Positions 46,457 through 56,555 of a stretch of 64,000 nucleotides of DNA are shown piece by piece. The number at the start of each line of letters is the position of its first letter. Within the stretch, counting starts at the first letter, position 1. This DNA comes from Microbacterium sp. Gd 4-13. GTDB taxonomy: Bacteria > Actinomycetota > Actinomycetes > Actinomycetales > Microbacteriaceae. Under the pieces are notes generated by a model that ran no database searches, was not told where the DNA came from, and saw only the letters and a list, made by a program, of their open reading frames with translations. A program made the position numbers and the translations under genes. The DNA lies in NCBI RefSeq assembly GCF_003095395.1, contig NZ_QEIJ01000001.1, positions 434,001 to 498,000 of the forward strand. The letters run 5' to 3'.

Positions 46457-48061
46457 GTGACGAAGCCCGTCGTCCTCATCGCCGAAGAACTCTCTCCCGC
46501 CACGGTCGAGGCCCTCGGGCCCGACTTCGACGTCCGCAACGTCGACGGCACCGACCGCCCCGCGCTTCTCGCCGCTCTGGCCGATGCGCACGCGATCCTG
46601 GTGCGCTCCGCGACGAAGGTCGACGCCGAGGCTCTCGCCGCGGCGCCGAAGCTGAAGGTCGTCGCCCGAGCCGGCGTCGGACTCGACAACGTCGACATCA
46701 AGGCGGCGACCACCGCCGGCGTCATGGTCGTCAACGCCCCGACCTCGAACATCATCTCGGCGGCAGAGCTGACGGTCGGCCACATCCTGAGCCTTGCCCG
46801 TCACATTCCCGCGGCCCACGCCTCGCTCGCGGCAGGAGCCTGGAAGCGCAGCTCGTTCACGGGCACGGAGCTGTACGAGAAGACGGTCGGCATCATCGGG
46901 CTTGGCCGCATCGGTGCGCTCATCGCCGCGCGTCTTCAGGCGTTCGACGTGCGCGTCGTCGCCTACGACCCCTACGTCACCAGTGCCCGCGCGCAGCAGC
47001 TGGACGTCGAGCTGCTGAGCCTCGACGATCTGCTCGACCAGAGCGATTTCGTCTCCATCCACATGCCGAAGACGGCCGAGACGACCGGCATGATCAGCAC
47101 CGAGCAGCTGCGTCGCATGAAGCCGACCGCCTACGTCGTGAACGTCGCGCGCGGTGGTCTCATCGACGAGGAGGCGCTGTTCGACGCTCTGACGACGGGC
47201 GAGATCGCCGGCGCGGGCCTCGACGTCTTCACCACCGAACCTCCCGTCGCGGGCGGCACCGCGGCGCGTCTGCTCGACCTGCCGAACGTCGTGGTGACGC
47301 CCCACCTCGGAGCGTCGACCGACGAGGCCCAGGAGAAGGCGGGCGTGTCGGTCGCCAAGTCGGTCAAGCTCGCGCTCGAGGGCGACCTCGTGCCCGACGC
47401 GGTGAACGTCGCCGGCGGCGTCATCGACCCGTTCGTGCGCCCCGGCATCGCTCTGGTCGAGTCGCTCGGACAGTTCTTCACCGGCCTCGCGCAGGGCGCG
47501 CTGACGAACCTCGAGATCGAGGTGCGCGGCGAGCTCGCCGGCTACGACGTGAGCGTCTACCGTCTCGCAGCTCTCAAGGGGATCCTCACGAACATCGTGA
47601 GTGAGACCGTCTCCTACGTGAACGCGCCGCTGTTCGCAGAGCAGCGCGGCATCGAGACCCGTCTGGTCGTCGAGGCCGAGAGCCCGCTCTACCGCAACCT
47701 CACGACCCTGCGCGGCACGCTGTCCGACGGCTCTGTGCTCACCGTGTCGGGCACGCTCGCCGGTACCCGCATGGTGCCGAAGATCGTCGGGATCAACGGT
47801 TACGAGATCGAGGTGCCGATCGAGCGCCACCACGTGGTGATGCGCTACGCCGACCGCCCGGGGATCGTCGCGATCTACGCTCGCGCGCTCGGCGACGTCG
47901 ACATCAACATCGAAGGACTCCAGGTCGCCCACGCCGACGCCGGCGGGCGCGCCCTCTCGGTGCTCACCGTCGACTCGCCCGTGCCCGACGAGCTGCTCGC
48001 CGAGATGGGCGAGGCCGTGGGTGCCGACCTGTTCCGTCAGATCGAGATCACCGAGGCCTGA
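46457..48061 (+). CDS. serA: D-3-phosphoglycerate dehydrogenase
   Basis: First enzyme of serine synthesis, oxidising 3-phosphoglycerate with NAD. The 534-aa protein is the long mycobacterial type. The catalytic core has the NAD loop TVGIIGLGRIG, an Arg in NVARGGLID, a Glu in FTTEPP and a His in VVTPHLGAS. An ASB domain (about residues 315-450) and a C-terminal ACT domain (YADRPGIVAIYARALGDVDINIEGLQ) mediate serine control. The GTG has a GAAGGAT site; a TAGGCT -10 lies about 80 bp upstream, giving a real leader. Confidence 0.96.
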   Translation: MTKPVVLIAEELSPATVEALGPDFDVRNVDGTDRPALLAALADAHAILVRSATKVDAEALAAAPKLKVVARAGVGLDNVDIKAATTAGVMVVNAPTSNIISAAELTVGHILSLARHIPAAHASLAAGAWKRSSFTGTELYEKTVGIIGLGRIGALIAARLQAFDVRVVAYDPYVTSARAQQLDVELLSLDDLLDQSDFVSIHMPKTAETTGMISTEQLRRMKPTAYVVNVARGGLIDEEALFDALTTGEIAGAGLDVFTTEPPVAGGTAARLLDLPNVVVTPHLGASTDEAQEKAGVSVAKSVKLALEGDLVPDAVNVAGGVIDPFVRPGIALVESLGQFFTGLAQGALTNLEIEVRGELAGYDVSVYRLAALKGILTNIVSETVSYVNAPLFAEQRGIETRLVVEAESPLYRNLTTLRGTLSDGSVLTVSGTLAGTRMVPKIVGINGYEIEVPIERHHVVMRYADRPGIVAIYARALGDVDINIEGLQVAHADAGGRALSVLTVDSPVPDELLAEMGEAVGADLFRQIEITEA

Positions 48062-48103
48062 GCCCCGCGCTGCGCACGCAGCATCCGACCCTCGGCGTCG
48101 TCG

Positions 48104-48664
48104 CTACGGTGCGGCGGCGTCGGGGATGGTGGATGCTTCGACCAGCCGGATCAGCGCGGCGATGTCGTCGGCGTCGAGCTGCGGTCCGGGCACCGATCCG
48201 ACCGTGAGCGCGTTGTTGAAGTAGAGGCCGTCGCTCACCAGCAGGATCAACTGCAGCGCGGTCTCATCCTTCGCCAGAGGCCGGAGGGCCTCCTCCCAGA
48301 GCACTCGAACGCGCCGCAGCGCCTCGACGGCGGGAGCGCTGCCGTTCTGCGCCAGTCGTGAGACGGCCACGATCGCCTGGTCGAGCACCGATCCGGTGTG
48401 GATCGACGTGCGCATGAATGCGGCCACCGGGCCTTCGGGGGCGCGCTTGATCTCTTCGATGTCGTCGACAGCGAGCGCCTCCATGCGCTCCATGAGCCCG
48501 GCCTCGAGGGCCTCTTTCGACCCGAAGTGATACAGCAGTCCGCCCTTGGAGACCCCGGCTTCGCGCGCCGTGGCGTCCATGGTGGCCGCTCGCTCGCCGT
48601 CGTCGGCGAGGATGCGGGCGAATGCGTCGAGCACGCTTTCGCGGGCACGGGGTGGGCGGCTCAT
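48104..48664 (-). CDS. TetR family transcriptional regulator
   Basis: 186 aa. The N-terminal HTH is standard (ARESVLDAFARILADDGERAATMDATAREAGVSKGGLLYHFGSKEALEAGLMERM); the C-terminal ligand domain is of the group often paired with efflux pumps. TACGAT ends 7 nt before the ATG. It is divergent from the 14-helix MFS gene with a near-perfect palindrome between them, the usual layout of a drug-sensing repressor and its pump. Confidence 0.9.
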   Translation of the reverse strand: MSRPPRARESVLDAFARILADDGERAATMDATAREAGVSKGGLLYHFGSKEALEAGLMERMEALAVDDIEEIKRAPEGPVAAFMRTSIHTGSVLDQAIVAVSRLAQNGSAPAVEALRRVRVLWEEALRPLAKDETALQLILLVSDGLYFNNALTVGSVPGPQLDADDIAALIRLVEASTIPDAAAP

Positions 48665-48705
48665 AGGTCCGATCGTATCGAGGGGAGGCGGGCGATCCTC
48701 TGATA

Positions 48706-48727
48706 CTATACCGGCTAGACGGTTTAG
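48706..48727. promoter_or_regulatory. probable TetR operator
   Basis: CTATACCG-GCTAGA-CGGTTTAG, a 22-bp inverted repeat with one mismatch, lies between the divergent tetR and MFS starts (42 bp and 18 bp away respectively). A TATACC element for the MFS promoter overlaps it, so binding would repress the pump. Confidence 0.65.
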
Positions 48728-48744
48728 AAACGGAACGAACACTC

Positions 48745-50298
48745 ATGGCCAGCTCCACCCTCACCCAGCCCACCTCCACAGTGGACGTGCCCCGTGCCAG
48801 TTGGCGCGGATGGCTCGCTCTGGCGGTGCTGATGCTGCCGGTGATCCTGGTCTCCGTCGACAACACGGTGCTGAGCTTCGCGCTCCCGTCGATCGCCTCC
48901 GACCTCGCCCCGACGAGCATCGAGCAGCTCTGGATCGTCGATTCGTACGCGCTCGTGCTCGCGGCGCTGCTGGTGACCATGGGCACGCTCGGTGACCGCT
49001 TCGGTCGACGCCGGATGCTGCTGATCGGCGCCACCGGCTTCGGAGTCGTCTCGGTGCTCGCCGCCTTCGCCCCCAGCGCTGCGCTGCTCATCGCCGCGCG
49101 CGCAGGCATGGGCGTCTTCGGTGCCATGCTCATGCCCTCGACCCTGTCGCTGCTGCGCACGATCTTCGCGAACCGCGATCAGCGGCGCATCGCCATCGCC
49201 ATCTGGGCGGCGGGCTTCTCCGCCGGGTCGGCCCTCGGCCCGATCGTCGGCGGGTTCCTCCTCGAGCACTTCGAGTGGGGGTCGGTGTTCCTGCTGTCGG
49301 TGCCGGTGCTGATCCCGCTCCTCGTCCTCGCGCCGATCCTCGTGCCCGAGAGCCGCGACCCCCACCCGGGCCGGTTCGATCTGCTGAGCGTGCTGCTGTC
49401 GCTGGCGACGATGATCCCGATCGTGTACGGCATCAAGGAGTTCGCGGTCGAGGGACTGGTGCCCGCGATCCCGGTCCTCTTCCTCGTCGGCCTGGGATTC
49501 GGCGCTCTGTTCGTCCGACGGCAGAAGCGCCTGACGACGCCGATGCTCGACATGTCGCTCTTCCGACGCGGCACCTTCAGCGGCGCGATCGTGGTCAACC
49601 TCCTCAGCGTCGTCGGCCTCGTCGGTTTCCTCTACTTCGTCGCGCAGCATCTGCAGCTGATCGTCGGCCTCAGCCCGATGGAGTCGGGTTTCGCGCTGGT
49701 CCCCGGACTCGCGGCGATGATCGTGTCGGGCCTGGTGGTCGTGCCGATCGCCCAGCGATTCCCGCCGCGCATCATCGTTCCGGTCGCGCTGTCCTTCTCG
49801 GCGCTCGGATACGTGCTCGTCGCCGTGTCCACGGCAGAGCTCGGCCTGTTGATCGCCGCGTTCGCCGCGCTCGGGCTCGGCATCGGCGCGGCCGAGACCG
49901 TCAGCAACGAGCTGATCCTCGCCAGCGCGCCGGGGGAGAAGGCCGGAGCTGCGAGCGCCGTGTCTGAGACGGCGTACGAACTCGGAGCGGTGCTCGGTAC
50001 GGCGGTGCTCGGCGGCATCCTCACCGCCGCCTACCGCGCACAGCTGGTCCTTCCGGCTGGGGTTCCCGCCGAGGCCGGCGACGCGGCGCGCGAGACGCTC
50101 GCCGGCGCCATCCGCGCCTCGGAAGGGCTCTCTCCCGAGCTCGCCGAGGCGCTCCGCCAGGCCGCAGCGCATGCGTTCGATTCCGGCGTGGTCGTCACGT
50201 CGATCATCGGGGCTGCGCTCATCGTCGTGGCGGGCGTCGTGGCGGCTACTACTCTGAAGGGGTCGAAAGCCGCACCGTCCCGCAGCCGCAAGGGCTGA
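48745..50298 (+). CDS. DHA2-type MFS multidrug exporter
   Basis: A 517-aa proton-driven exporter with about 14 helices. It has the DHA2 signature near the N-terminus ([59 protein letters not shown]), with motif A (GDRFGRRR) and Asp in helix 1, and motif C-like [14 protein letters not shown]. Likely exports drugs, dyes or biocides. It is under the divergent TetR repressor. Its position between serA and leuB is not metabolically related to them. Confidence 0.9.
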   Translation: MASSTLTQPTSTVDVPRASWRGWLALAVLMLPVILVSVDNTVLSFALPSIASDLAPTSIEQLWIVDSYALVLAALLVTMGTLGDRFGRRRMLLIGATGFGVVSVLAAFAPSAALLIAARAGMGVFGAMLMPSTLSLLRTIFANRDQRRIAIAIWAAGFSAGSALGPIVGGFLLEHFEWGSVFLLSVPVLIPLLVLAPILVPESRDPHPGRFDLLSVLLSLATMIPIVYGIKEFAVEGLVPAIPVLFLVGLGFGALFVRRQKRLTTPMLDMSLFRRGTFSGAIVVNLLSVVGLVGFLYFVAQHLQLIVGLSPMESGFALVPGLAAMIVSGLVVVPIAQRFPPRIIVPVALSFSALGYVLVAVSTAELGLLIAAFAALGLGIGAAETVSNELILASAPGEKAGAASAVSETAYELGAVLGTAVLGGILTAAYRAQLVLPAGVPAEAGDAARETLAGAIRASEGLSPELAEALRQAAAHAFDSGVVVTSIIGAALIVVAGVVAATTLKGSKAAPSRSRKG

Positions 50299-50332
50299 GG
50301 GGCGCGGCTCCCTGTCGAAGGAGCACACCCCC

Positions 50333-51397
50333 GTGGAAACTACGCCGTCGCGTGTCGTGAAGCTCGCCGTGATCCCCGGTGACGGAATCGGTCCCGAGGT
50401 CATCGCCGAGGCGGAGAAGGTGCTGGATGCGGTGACCGCAGGCGCGGGCGTCACGTTCGAACGCACGCGGTTCGCTCTGGGCGCGGGGCGTTTCCTCGAG
50501 ACCGGCGACACCCTCACCGATGCGGACCTCGCCGAGATCGCATCGCACGACGCGATCCTGCTGGGCGCGGTGGGGGGCACCCCCGGAGACCCGCGCCTGA
50601 AAGACGCGAACATCGAGCGCGGACTGCTGCTGCGTCTGCGCTTCGCGCTCGACCACTACGTCAACCTCCGTCCGTCCAAGCTCTACCCCGGGGCTCCCGG
50701 GCCGCTGGCCGCGCCCGGCGACATCGACTTCGTGGTCGTCCGTGAGGGGACCGAGGGGCCATACGTGGGCAACGGCGGCTCGATCCGCGTCGGCACGCCG
50801 CACGAGATCGCGAATGAGACCTCCGTCAACACCGCCTTCGGGGTGGAGCGGGTGGTGAGGTACGCGTTCGAGCTCGCCGAGCGTCGCCGCAAGAAGCTGA
50901 CGCTCGTGCACAAGACGAATGTGCTGGTGAACTCGGGTGGCCTCTGGAAGCGCCTGGTCGACGCCGTCGGGGCCGAGCATCCGGACGTGGCCGTAGACTA
51001 CCTGCACGTCGACGCGGCGACGATCTTCCTGGTCACGAACCCGGGCCGCTTCGACGTGATCGTCACCGACAACCTCTTCGGAGACATCCTCACCGACCTG
51101 GCCGGCGCCGTCACCGGTGGCATCGGTCTCGCCGCATCCGGGAACATCAATCCCGACGGCGCGTTCCCTTCGATGTTCGAGCCCGTTCACGGATCAGCGC
51201 CCGATATCGCAGGACAGCACAAGGCCGACCCCACGGCCGCGATCCTCTCCGTCTCGCTTCTGCTCGATCACCTCGGGCTCTCCGACGAGGCCGCCCGCGT
51301 GACCCGCGCGGCCGAAGACGATATCGCGGCGAGGGACGACTCTCCTCGCACCACGATGCAGATCGGCGACGCCATCGTCGAACGCCTCCGGGCGTAA
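50333..51397 (+). CDS. leuB: 3-isopropylmalate dehydrogenase
   Basis: NAD-dependent oxidative decarboxylase of leucine synthesis. The 354-aa protein has [55 protein letters not shown] and [23 protein letters not shown] (metal-binding Asp residues), and [16 protein letters not shown]. The GTG start has a GAAGGAG site. The form with the long hydrophobic stretch and short insert resembles the actinobacterial LeuB clade. It is followed by ilvE after 64 bp. Confidence 0.95.
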   Translation: METTPSRVVKLAVIPGDGIGPEVIAEAEKVLDAVTAGAGVTFERTRFALGAGRFLETGDTLTDADLAEIASHDAILLGAVGGTPGDPRLKDANIERGLLLRLRFALDHYVNLRPSKLYPGAPGPLAAPGDIDFVVVREGTEGPYVGNGGSIRVGTPHEIANETSVNTAFGVERVVRYAFELAERRRKKLTLVHKTNVLVNSGGLWKRLVDAVGAEHPDVAVDYLHVDAATIFLVTNPGRFDVIVTDNLFGDILTDLAGAVTGGIGLAASGNINPDGAFPSMFEPVHGSAPDIAGQHKADPTAAILSVSLLLDHLGLSDEAARVTRAAEDDIAARDDSPRTTMQIGDAIVERLRA

Positions 51398-51461
51398 TCT
51401 GAATGCGCGGGTCCGCCCGCCGATCTCCGCCGCGGTACCCCGGCATGAAAGCAGACGTCAC

Positions 51462-52568
51462 ATGACTACCATCGACACCGATCCCGACACCGGACTCGAC
51501 CCGCTCGAGTTCCTCGTCCGCCGCAACCTGAACGCGAAGAGCGCGTCGGAGCGGGAGGCGATCCTCGCCGACCCCGGCTTCGGCAAGAGCTTCACCGATC
51601 ACATGGTCGACATCTGCTGGTCGGTCGGCGGCGGATGGCACCGCCCGCGCGTCTCGCCGTACGGCCCGATCGCGCTCGACCCGGCCGCGGCCGTGCTCCA
51701 CTACGGCCAGGAGGTCTTCGAGGGCATCAAGGCCTACCGCCACGCCGACGGATCGATCCACACCTTCCGCCCCGACCAGAACGCCCGCCGCCTTCAGCGC
51801 AGCGCTCGTCGTCTCGCACTTCCCGAGCTGCCCGCGCCGTACTTCATCCAGTCGCTGCGTGAACTCATCGCCGCCGACGGCGCGTGGGTGCCTTCCGGCG
51901 ACGACCAGAGCCTGTACCTGCGCCCGTTCATGTTCGCCAAGGAGGCGTTCCTCGGCGTGCGCCCCGCGCACAAGGTGAACTACTACGTCATCGCGAGCCC
52001 CGCCGGTGCGTACTTCACCGGCGGTGTGAAGCCGGTCTCGATCTGGCTCAGCGAAGACTACGCCCGTGCCGGTAAGGGTGGCACGGGTGCCGCGAAGACG
52101 GGCGGCAACTACGCGGCCAGCCTGCTGCCGCAGGCGGAGGCCTACGAGCACGAGTGCGACCAGGTCGTCTTCCTCGACGAGGCTCGCAACGTCGAGGAGC
52201 TCGGCGGCATGAACATCGTCTTCGTCTACAAGGACGGCCGCATCGTCACGCCGCAGTCCGAGTCGATCCTTGAGGGCATCACGCGCGACTCGATCCTGCA
52301 GCTCGCCATCGATCGCGGCCACAAGGTCGAGGGGCGCGCCGTTTCGCTCACCGAGTGGCGCGAGGGCGTCGCTTCCGGTGAGATCGCCGAGGTGTTCGCC
52401 TGCGGCACTGCCGCCGTCGTCACCCCGATCGGCGTGCTCAAGGGCCGCGACTTCTTCGACGAGCAGCCGACGGGCACGCTCGCCCTCGAGCTCCGCCAGG
52501 AGCTCACCGACATCCAGTACGGCCGCGCCGAAGACAAGCACGGGTGGATGCTGCGTCTCGACGCCTGA
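51462..52568 (+). CDS. ilvE: branched-chain amino acid aminotransferase
   Basis: PLP enzyme for the final transamination to Val, Leu and Ile. The 368-aa fold-type IV protein shows [48 protein letters not shown], the PLP lysine in [34 protein letters not shown] and [11 protein letters not shown]. With leuB, ilvD, ilvBN and ilvC nearby, most of the pathway is in this 13-kb stretch; leuA and leuCD are not in the window. Confidence 0.96.
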   Translation: MTTIDTDPDTGLDPLEFLVRRNLNAKSASEREAILADPGFGKSFTDHMVDICWSVGGGWHRPRVSPYGPIALDPAAAVLHYGQEVFEGIKAYRHADGSIHTFRPDQNARRLQRSARRLALPELPAPYFIQSLRELIAADGAWVPSGDDQSLYLRPFMFAKEAFLGVRPAHKVNYYVIASPAGAYFTGGVKPVSIWLSEDYARAGKGGTGAAKTGGNYAASLLPQAEAYEHECDQVVFLDEARNVEELGGMNIVFVYKDGRIVTPQSESILEGITRDSILQLAIDRGHKVEGRAVSLTEWREGVASGEIAEVFACGTAAVVTPIGVLKGRDFFDEQPTGTLALELRQELTDIQYGRAEDKHGWMLRLDA

Positions 52569-52586
52569 CCCTCCGCAGCGCAGCCT

Positions 52587-52664
52587 GCCCCTTCGACGAG
52601 CTCAGGGGCCGGCTGCGCTCGGTGCCCGGCCGCCCACCCGGTCGCTGAGCCTGTGGAAGCGTCC
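52587..52664. repeat. REP-like palindromic element, copy 2
   Basis: GCCCCTTCGACGAGCTCAGG (from 52587) and GGTCGCTGAGCCTGTGGAAGC (from 52640) form an imperfect inverted pair 30 bp apart, related to the element after ilvN. It lies between the ilvE stop and the next promoter and may also work as a terminator. Confidence 0.65.
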
Positions 52665-52703
52665 GGGCGGGCGGCCGTGGTGCCGTCTGAGTAGGCTGGG
52701 CGG

Positions 52704-53468
52704 GTGAGAATCGCACGCTTCAGCCACCAGGACGCCATCCGCTACGGCATCGTCGACGGAACGGAGCTCGTCGTGCTCGCGGGCGATCCGATGTTCGCCG
52801 GGTACGAGACAACGGGGGAGCGCGTACCCGTCGCCGACGTCGCCCTTCTCGCACCGGTGATCCCTCGGTCGAAGGTCGTCTGCGTCGGCAAGAACTACGC
52901 CGATCATGCCGCCGAGATGGGCGGTGAGGCTCCGAAGGAGCCGTTGCTCTTCTTCAAGCCGAACACCGCGGTCATCGGACCCAACGACTCGATCGTGCGT
53001 CCGCCGCAGTCCGAGCGCACCGACTACGAAGGCGAACTCGCCGTGGTCATCGGACGCATCGCGAAGAACGTGCCGGCCGCTCAGGCTCTCGACTACGTCT
53101 TCGGGTACACGATCGCCAACGACGTCACCGCCCGCGACCTGCAGAAGAGCGACGGCCAGTGGGCGCGAGCCAAGGGCTTCGACACGTTCTGCCCGTTGGG
53201 CCCGGCCATCGAGACGGACTTCGACGCCGCATCCGCCACTCTCACGACACGCCTGAACGGCGACGTCGTGCAGCAGGCGCCGATCTCGGACATGATCCAC
53301 TCGATCCCCGACGTCATCGCCTACGCCTCGGCGGCATTCACACTGCTGCCCGGCGACGTGATCCTCACCGGAACCCCGGCCGGGATCGGCGCGTTCGGAG
53401 CCGGCGACGTGGTCGAGGTCGAGATCACCGGTCTCGGCATCCTCCGAAACCCCGCGCGCGACGCATGA
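52704..53468 (+). CDS. fumarylacetoacetate hydrolase family protein
   Basis: A metal-dependent hydrolase, decarboxylase or isomerase of the FAH fold, 254 aa. The core is intact: [51 protein letters not shown] (metal-binding Glu), [15 protein letters not shown], and the C-terminal [28 protein letters not shown]. The best guess is an acylpyruvase or aromatic-degradation-type hydrolase; the substrate is unproven. TAGGCT ends 6 nt before the GTG. Overlaps the MFS gene by four bases. Confidence 0.88.
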   Translation: MRIARFSHQDAIRYGIVDGTELVVLAGDPMFAGYETTGERVPVADVALLAPVIPRSKVVCVGKNYADHAAEMGGEAPKEPLLFFKPNTAVIGPNDSIVRPPQSERTDYEGELAVVIGRIAKNVPAAQALDYVFGYTIANDVTARDLQKSDGQWARAKGFDTFCPLGPAIETDFDAASATLTTRLNGDVVQQAPISDMIHSIPDVIAYASAAFTLLPGDVILTGTPAGIGAFGAGDVVEVEITGLGILRNPARDA

Positions 53469-54709
53469 GCGCAGCGGCGGGGACGCCGCTGACGGCAGAC
53501 ATCGAGCGCGCACAGCGCCGCACGGTGCGTGTGCTGGCGGCCGGGCAGGTGCTCGGCGGCGTGGCGTTCGGCGCGACCGTGTCGCTCGGCGCCCTGCTGG
53601 CCGCCGATCTCTCGGGCCAGGACGGGCTGTCGGGTTTCGCGACGGCGTCGGTGACCTTGGGCGCGGCTCTCGCCGCAATCCCGCTGGCGCGTCTGGCGGC
53701 TCGGCGCGGCCGGCGGCTCGCGCTCACCCTCGGCAACACCCTCGCGCTGGTCGGTATTGCGATCGTCGTCGCGTCGGCGGTGGTCAGATCATTCCCGCTG
53801 CTGCTGGCGGGCGTCGTTCTCATCGGAATGGGTAACGCCGGGAACCTTCAATCCCGGTTCGCAGCGACCGACCTCGCCACCGACCGAAGACGCGCGCGCG
53901 ACCTCTCCGTCGTGGTCTGGGCGACGACCGTCGGCGGCGTCGCCGGTCCGTTGCTGGTCGGTCCGGGCGAGAGTCTCGGTCGGATGATCGGCATGCCCGC
54001 GCTCACCGGCTCCTACCTGTTCTCGTTCGCCGCGCAGGGAGCCGCCCTCGCGCTCTACCTCGTCGCGCTCCGCCCCGACCCGTTGCTGTGGGCGCAGAGG
54101 TTGGAGCGCTCGGGAGGAGCGGGGGCCAGCCGGATCGACGCGGTCGACCGTCCGCGCGTCGCGCGATACGCGATCTTCGCCGTGTCGGGTAGCCACGTGG
54201 TGATGGCGTCGGTCATGGCGATGACCCCGGTGCACCTGGCGCATCTGTCTTCGGGCGGCGAGGTGACCGCCACCGTCGGCATCACCATCGCCGTCCACGT
54301 CTTCGGGATGTACGGCCTCTCGCCGCTGTTCGGGTGGCTCGCCGATCGCATCGGAAGATTGCCCGTGGTTCTCCTCGGGCAGGCGATCCTCGCCGCCTCC
54401 CTCGTGTGCGCGGCGCTCTTCACCCATTCGCAGGTGGGAGTGACGCTTGCCCTTCTCCTTCTCGGCCTCGGCTGGAGCGCCGCGACGGTCGCCGGCGCCG
54501 CCCTGCTGACCGAATCGACACCGACCGAACGACGTCCGCGCCGTCAGGGGCTCAGCGATACCGTCATGACTCTCAGCGCCGCCGTCGGCTCGGTGCTCGC
54601 CGGCGTCGCTCTGGCTGCGATCGGCTATGACGGACTGGCGTGGTGCGCGCTGGTGCTCGTCGCTCTGGTGACGATGCTCGCTCGATGGGGGCGCCCCTCC
54701 CGCGACTAG
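53465..54709 (+). CDS. MFS transporter
   Basis: A 414-aa, 12-helix transporter. The first half has [57 protein letters not shown]; in the second half a motif A-like [16 protein letters not shown] is seen. It is translationally coupled to the FAH gene (ATGA), so it may move that enzyme's substrate or product, but this is only context. It ends 11 bp before gltX. Confidence 0.82.
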   Translation: MSAAAGTPLTADIERAQRRTVRVLAAGQVLGGVAFGATVSLGALLAADLSGQDGLSGFATASVTLGAALAAIPLARLAARRGRRLALTLGNTLALVGIAIVVASAVVRSFPLLLAGVVLIGMGNAGNLQSRFAATDLATDRRRARDLSVVVWATTVGGVAGPLLVGPGESLGRMIGMPALTGSYLFSFAAQGAALALYLVALRPDPLLWAQRLERSGGAGASRIDAVDRPRVARYAIFAVSGSHVVMASVMAMTPVHLAHLSSGGEVTATVGITIAVHVFGMYGLSPLFGWLADRIGRLPVVLLGQAILAASLVCAALFTHSQVGVTLALLLLGLGWSAATVAGAALLTESTPTERRPRRQGLSDTVMTLSAAVGSVLAGVALAAIGYDGLAWCALVLVALVTMLARWGRPSRD

Positions 54710-54720
54710 GCTGGAGCGCG

Positions 54721-56235
54721 ATGTCTACACCCGATCCCCGCACCACGACCGCTACGGGAGCCGACGTCCGCGTCCGCTTCTGTCCGAGCCCCACCGGCCT
54801 GCCGCACGTCGGCCTCGTCCGCACGGCTCTGTTCAACTGGGCGTACGCCCGGCACCACGGCGGCAAGCTCATCTTCCGCATCGAAGACACCGACGCCGCG
54901 CGCGACAGTGAGGAGAGCTACGCGCAGCTCCTCGACGCGCTCCGTTGGCTGCGGATCGACTGGGACGAGGGTGTCGAGGTCGGCGGACCACATGCCCCCT
55001 ACCGGCAGTCGCAGCGCCACGAGATCTACCGCGACGTGCTGGCGAAGCTCGTCGAAGCCGGCGTCGTGTACGAGAGCTATTCGACCGCCGAGGAGATCGA
55101 CGAGCGCAACGTCGCCAACGGGCGGGCCACGCAGCTCGGATACGACAACTTCGATCGCACCCTCACCGACGAGCAGAAGGCGGCCTTCCGCGCCGAGGGC
55201 CGTGAGCCGGCCTGGCGTCTGCGCGTGCCCGATGAGGACCTCACCTACGTCGACCTGATCCGTGGTGAGGTGACCTTCCCCGCGGGGTCGTTCCCCGACT
55301 TCGTGATCGTCCGTGCCGGGGGAGTGCCGCTCTACACCTTCGTGAACCCCGTCGATGACGCGCTCATGGGCATCACCCACGTGATTCGCGGTGAAGACCT
55401 CATGCCGTCGACCGCACGGCAGCTGTCCCTCTACCGCGCACTCGTCGATGCCGGTGTCACCGACTTCGTGCCGCGCTTCGGGCATATGCCCCTCGTGCTC
55501 GGCGAGGAGGGCAACAAGAAGCTCTCCAAGCGCGACCCGAAGGCTGACCTCTTCCTTCAGCGCGAGAAGGGCTTCATCCACGAGGGTCTGCTGAACTACC
55601 TGGCCCTCCTCGGGTGGTCGATCGCCGCCGACCGCGACGTCTTCTCGCTCGACGAGCTCGTCGCGGCCTTCGACATCGCAGACGTGAATCCGAATCCGGC
55701 GCGCTTCGACCAGAAGAAGGCCGAGTCCATCAACGGCGACCACATCCGCATGTTAGATGCTGCGGACTTTGCCGAGCGGATCGTGCCCTACCTCGCCCAG
55801 GCTGGTGTGATCGAGGCGATTCCGACCCCCGAAGAGACTGCGATGATCGCGGCGTCCGCTCCGCTGGTGCAGGAGCGCGTGCAGATGCTCGGTGACGTGC
55901 CGGGCATGCTCGGCTTCCTCTTCACCGACGAGATCACCTACCAGGAGGACGCACTCAAGGGTCTGCCCGCGAACGCCGGTGAGGTGCTCGTCGCGTGCGT
56001 CGGTGCGCTCGAGCTCGTGCCGGCGGAGGAGTTCACCGCCGCGGGCGTGCAGGATGCCCTCTCGCGGGCACTGGTGGACGAGCTCGGGCTGAAGCCGCGT
56101 GTGGCCTACGGACCGCCGCGCGTCGCGCTGACGGGCCGGCGGATCTCGCCTCCGCTCTTCGAGTCGATGGAGCTGCTCGGCAAGGCGGAATCGATCCGAC
56201 GCCTGGGCGCACTCGTGGATCATCTGGCGCAGTAG
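54721..56235 (+). CDS. gltX: glutamyl-tRNA synthetase
   Basis: Charges tRNA-Glu; in actinobacteria it usually also misacylates tRNA-Gln, which an amidotransferase then corrects. The 504-aa class I enzyme has the HIGH-type motif SPTGLPHVG and KLSKRD near residue 264, with [16 protein letters not shown] between them. The ATG at 54721 has both a TAGGCT box 8 nt upstream and a GGAG element. tRNA-Gln lies 70 bp downstream, a natural partner for a non-discriminating enzyme. Confidence 0.95.
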   Translation: MSTPDPRTTTATGADVRVRFCPSPTGLPHVGLVRTALFNWAYARHHGGKLIFRIEDTDAARDSEESYAQLLDALRWLRIDWDEGVEVGGPHAPYRQSQRHEIYRDVLAKLVEAGVVYESYSTAEEIDERNVANGRATQLGYDNFDRTLTDEQKAAFRAEGREPAWRLRVPDEDLTYVDLIRGEVTFPAGSFPDFVIVRAGGVPLYTFVNPVDDALMGITHVIRGEDLMPSTARQLSLYRALVDAGVTDFVPRFGHMPLVLGEEGNKKLSKRDPKADLFLQREKGFIHEGLLNYLALLGWSIAADRDVFSLDELVAAFDIADVNPNPARFDQKKAESINGDHIRMLDAADFAERIVPYLAQAGVIEAIPTPEETAMIAASAPLVQERVQMLGDVPGMLGFLFTDEITYQEDALKGLPANAGEVLVACVGALELVPAEEFTAAGVQDALSRALVDELGLKPRVAYGPPRVALTGRRISPPLFESMELLGKAESIRRLGALVDHLAQ

Positions 56236-56305
56236 CGTCTCGGTTTGGCGCGACCGCCGCCGTCGGCTAGAGTTGATCCTCGGCACGGCTTCGGTCGCAG
56301 CCCGG

Positions 56306-56377
56306 TGGGGTATGGTGTAATTGGCAACACGGCGGTTTCTGGTACCGTTGTTCTTGGTTCGAGTCCAGGTACCCCAG
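56306..56377 (+). tRNA. tRNA-Gln (anticodon CUG)
   Basis: Acceptor TGGGGTA pairs with TACCCCA. The anticodon stem GCGGT/ACCGT encloses TTCTGGT with CTG at the anticodon. The T arm CTTGG-TTCGAGT-CCAGG holds one G-T. 72 nt, discriminator G, no encoded CCA. Confidence 0.95.
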
Positions 56378-56389
56378 CTGGAAGAAAAT

Positions 56390-56411
56390 CCCCGCTCCGG
56401 CGGGGTTTTTT
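56390..56411 (+). terminator. terminator of tRNA-Gln
   Basis: CCCCGC-TCCG-GCGGGG followed by six T residues, 12 bp after the tRNA. The clearest intrinsic terminator in the window. Confidence 0.92.
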
Positions 56412-56478
56412 CGTTGGTGCCGACGGCGGGTGTCGCCCAGCCTGTGAGGCGCCCAGGCTGGGGGCGTACTGTGCCGTC

Positions 56479-56538
56479 ATGAAAACTTCGTACATCTCCC
56501 CAGAGAGGCTGCGCCCGACGCGCTTCGCGGCCGCCTGA
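56479..56538 (+). CDS. possible leaderless 19-codon leader peptide upstream of the desaturase
   Basis: An ATG at 56479 lies exactly 6 nt after a TACTGT box (56467-56472), the same spacing seen at leaderless genes here. It opens a short frame, MKTSYISPERLRPTRFAAA, ending at TGA 17 bp before the desaturase ATG and in a different frame. If transcription starts here, ribosomes would read this peptide first, and it could regulate the desaturase. There is no homology evidence; it could be fortuitous. Confidence 0.35.
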   Translation: MKTSYISPERLRPTRFAAA

Positions 56539-56555
56539 CGCTCCCGGGATCACTC

